From: Nepenthes gracilis
Taxonomy: Eukaryota > Streptophyta > Magnoliopsida > Caryophyllales > Nepenthaceae
Direction of reading: 5' to 3'
Assembly (NCBI GenBank): GCA_033239525.1
Contig: BSYO01000022.1
Coordinates: 8,203,947 to 8,267,946, forward strand
DNA: 64,000 bases
Shown here: in pieces, positions 63,215-64,000 of the stretch
Numbering within the stretch: position 1 is the first letter of the stretch
How the letters are laid out: every line of letters begins with the position of its first letter
Made by a program: the position numbers and the translations under genes
Notes under the pieces: model-generated
Database searches by the model: none
Seen by the model: the letters and a program-made list of their open reading frames with translations, nothing else
What the model was told of the DNA's origin: nothing

Positions 63215-64000
63215 AGTTTTTGATAATATTTTTTAATGTGAAGGGCATTCCATGCCATAGGGACTAGTTTTCCATTTTAGGTGAGTAATTTATACACACC
63301 ATTATGGAAGATGGCTGAAACTAGGAATGGGCCCTCTCAATTGAGGGACATCTTATTCCTATTGGCAATTTGGCCCGTGGCTTTGATGTTCCTCAAAACT
63401 AGGTTGCCTATTTCGAACTTTAGCACCTTCACCCTTTTATTGTAGTATCGGGTGACTCGTTGTTGGTAAATGGCTGACCATATTCAAATTGTGTCCCTAG
63501 CTTCTTCTAGTATGTCTAAATTCTCTCTTAGAAGTTGAGAGTTACAATTGAGGTTGAAGCTTTTGACTTAGAAACTAGGTAGTTCAATCCCCATTGGAAC
63601 AATAGCCTCAATTCAATAGCATAAACTGAAGGGTGGCTCACGTTTTAGCTCCCTCAAGGTCATCCAGTAAGCTTATTGCACGAATAGGAGTTCATCCACC
63701 CAAGAGGCCCCAATGTCTTTGAGGTTTGTCTTCAGCTCATTTAATAGGGTTCAATTGGTCACCTTTGTTTGTCCATTTGTTTAGGAATAAACAACTAAAA
63801 TATGAACTAATCTGATGCCGCAACTTGTGCAGTACTTGGTGAACCTCTTTACTGTGAATCGAGTACCGTTATTGGTCACTATGGCCACGAGTATCCCAAA
63901 CTTGCAAATAATGTTCTGATGTACAAATTCCATGACATTCTACTCGATAATTTTAGCCAATGAAGAAACCTCTACCCACTTCGTGAAGTAGTCAACCGCG
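63215..64000 (-). pseudogene. Gypsy B integrase relic, partial
   Basis: Minus strand from 64000: VDYFTKWVEVSSLAKIIE, a stop, KFGILVAIVTNNGTRFTVKR and then NGQTKVTN. Further on come ENLDILEEARDTI, YYNKRVKVLKFEIGNLVL, EGPFLVSAIFHNGVYKL and LVPMAWNALHIKKYYQ near 63230. It is homologous to the integrase of element A. Stops and the window edge truncate it. Confidence 0.8.

Larger units (their letters stand above)
58490..64000 (-). mobile_element. Gypsy element B (Tat-type), continues past the window
   Basis: Same plan and orientation as element A: 3' LTR at 58490-59241, purine tract, antisense ORF on the plus strand at 60526-62520, then the integrase C-terminus and core on the minus strand from 63215 to the window end. 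RT, protease, gag and the 5' LTR must lie to the right. Stops show it is not intact. Confidence 0.78.

Overview
The window is nuclear DNA of a flowering plant, most likely a eudicot. It has AT-rich intergenic DNA, genes with short GT-AG introns, plant-type LTR retrotransposons whose primer-binding sites match initiator tRNA-Met (TGGTATCAGA), and one plant-type ABCC transporter gene. No bacterial, organellar or CRISPR signal was seen. All coordinates, splice sites and repeats were read by eye.

Layout. (1) 1-13420: a decayed Ty3/Gypsy element of Tat type (element A). Its gag-pol relics lie on the minus strand, and two antisense ORF units related to the 'putative gypsy type transposon' domain lie on the plus strand. 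It carries a 627-bp tandem triplication and a 291-bp duplication. (2) 13421-15184: AT-rich DNA with a LINE reverse-transcriptase relic. (3) 15185-20970: Copia element C1 with two LTRs, target-site duplication (TSD) CTTTC, many stops, and LTRs packed with W-box motifs. (4) 22729-27943: Copia element C2, the youngest copy (LTRs about 2% diverged), TSD CTTTT, disabled mostly by changes that look like C-to-T transitions. It sits next to an exon-like fragment of an unidentified minus-strand gene. (5) 28.5-34.5 kb: very AT-rich DNA containing six CACGTG boxes within 1.45 kb. (6) 34577-49809: an ABCC (MRP-type) transporter gene in ten coding exons that join in phase to an uninterrupted 1451-residue protein. 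Two introns use GC-AG splice sites, and intron 9 holds a complete antisense Copia element (C3, TSD CATCC). (7) 51.1-52.1 kb: a miniature deletion derivative of a Copia element. (8) 54654-57276: the last three exons (minus strand) of an Iojap/RsfS ribosome-silencing factor; its 5' exons were not found in the window. (9) 57.5-58.05 kb: an LTR-like block. (10) 58490-64000: a second Tat-type Gypsy element (B) with its 3' LTR, antisense ORF and integrase, running off the window.

The only genes that look functional are the ABCC transporter and, if its 5' exons lie beyond the window, the Iojap-like gene. Everything else of size is retrotransposon in various stages of decay. I saw no wholly novel system. 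The points most worth follow-up are the antisense-ORF architecture and triplication of the Tat elements, the antisense Copia in an apparently intact gene, the transition-type inactivation of C2, the CACGTG cluster and the W-box-rich LTR.
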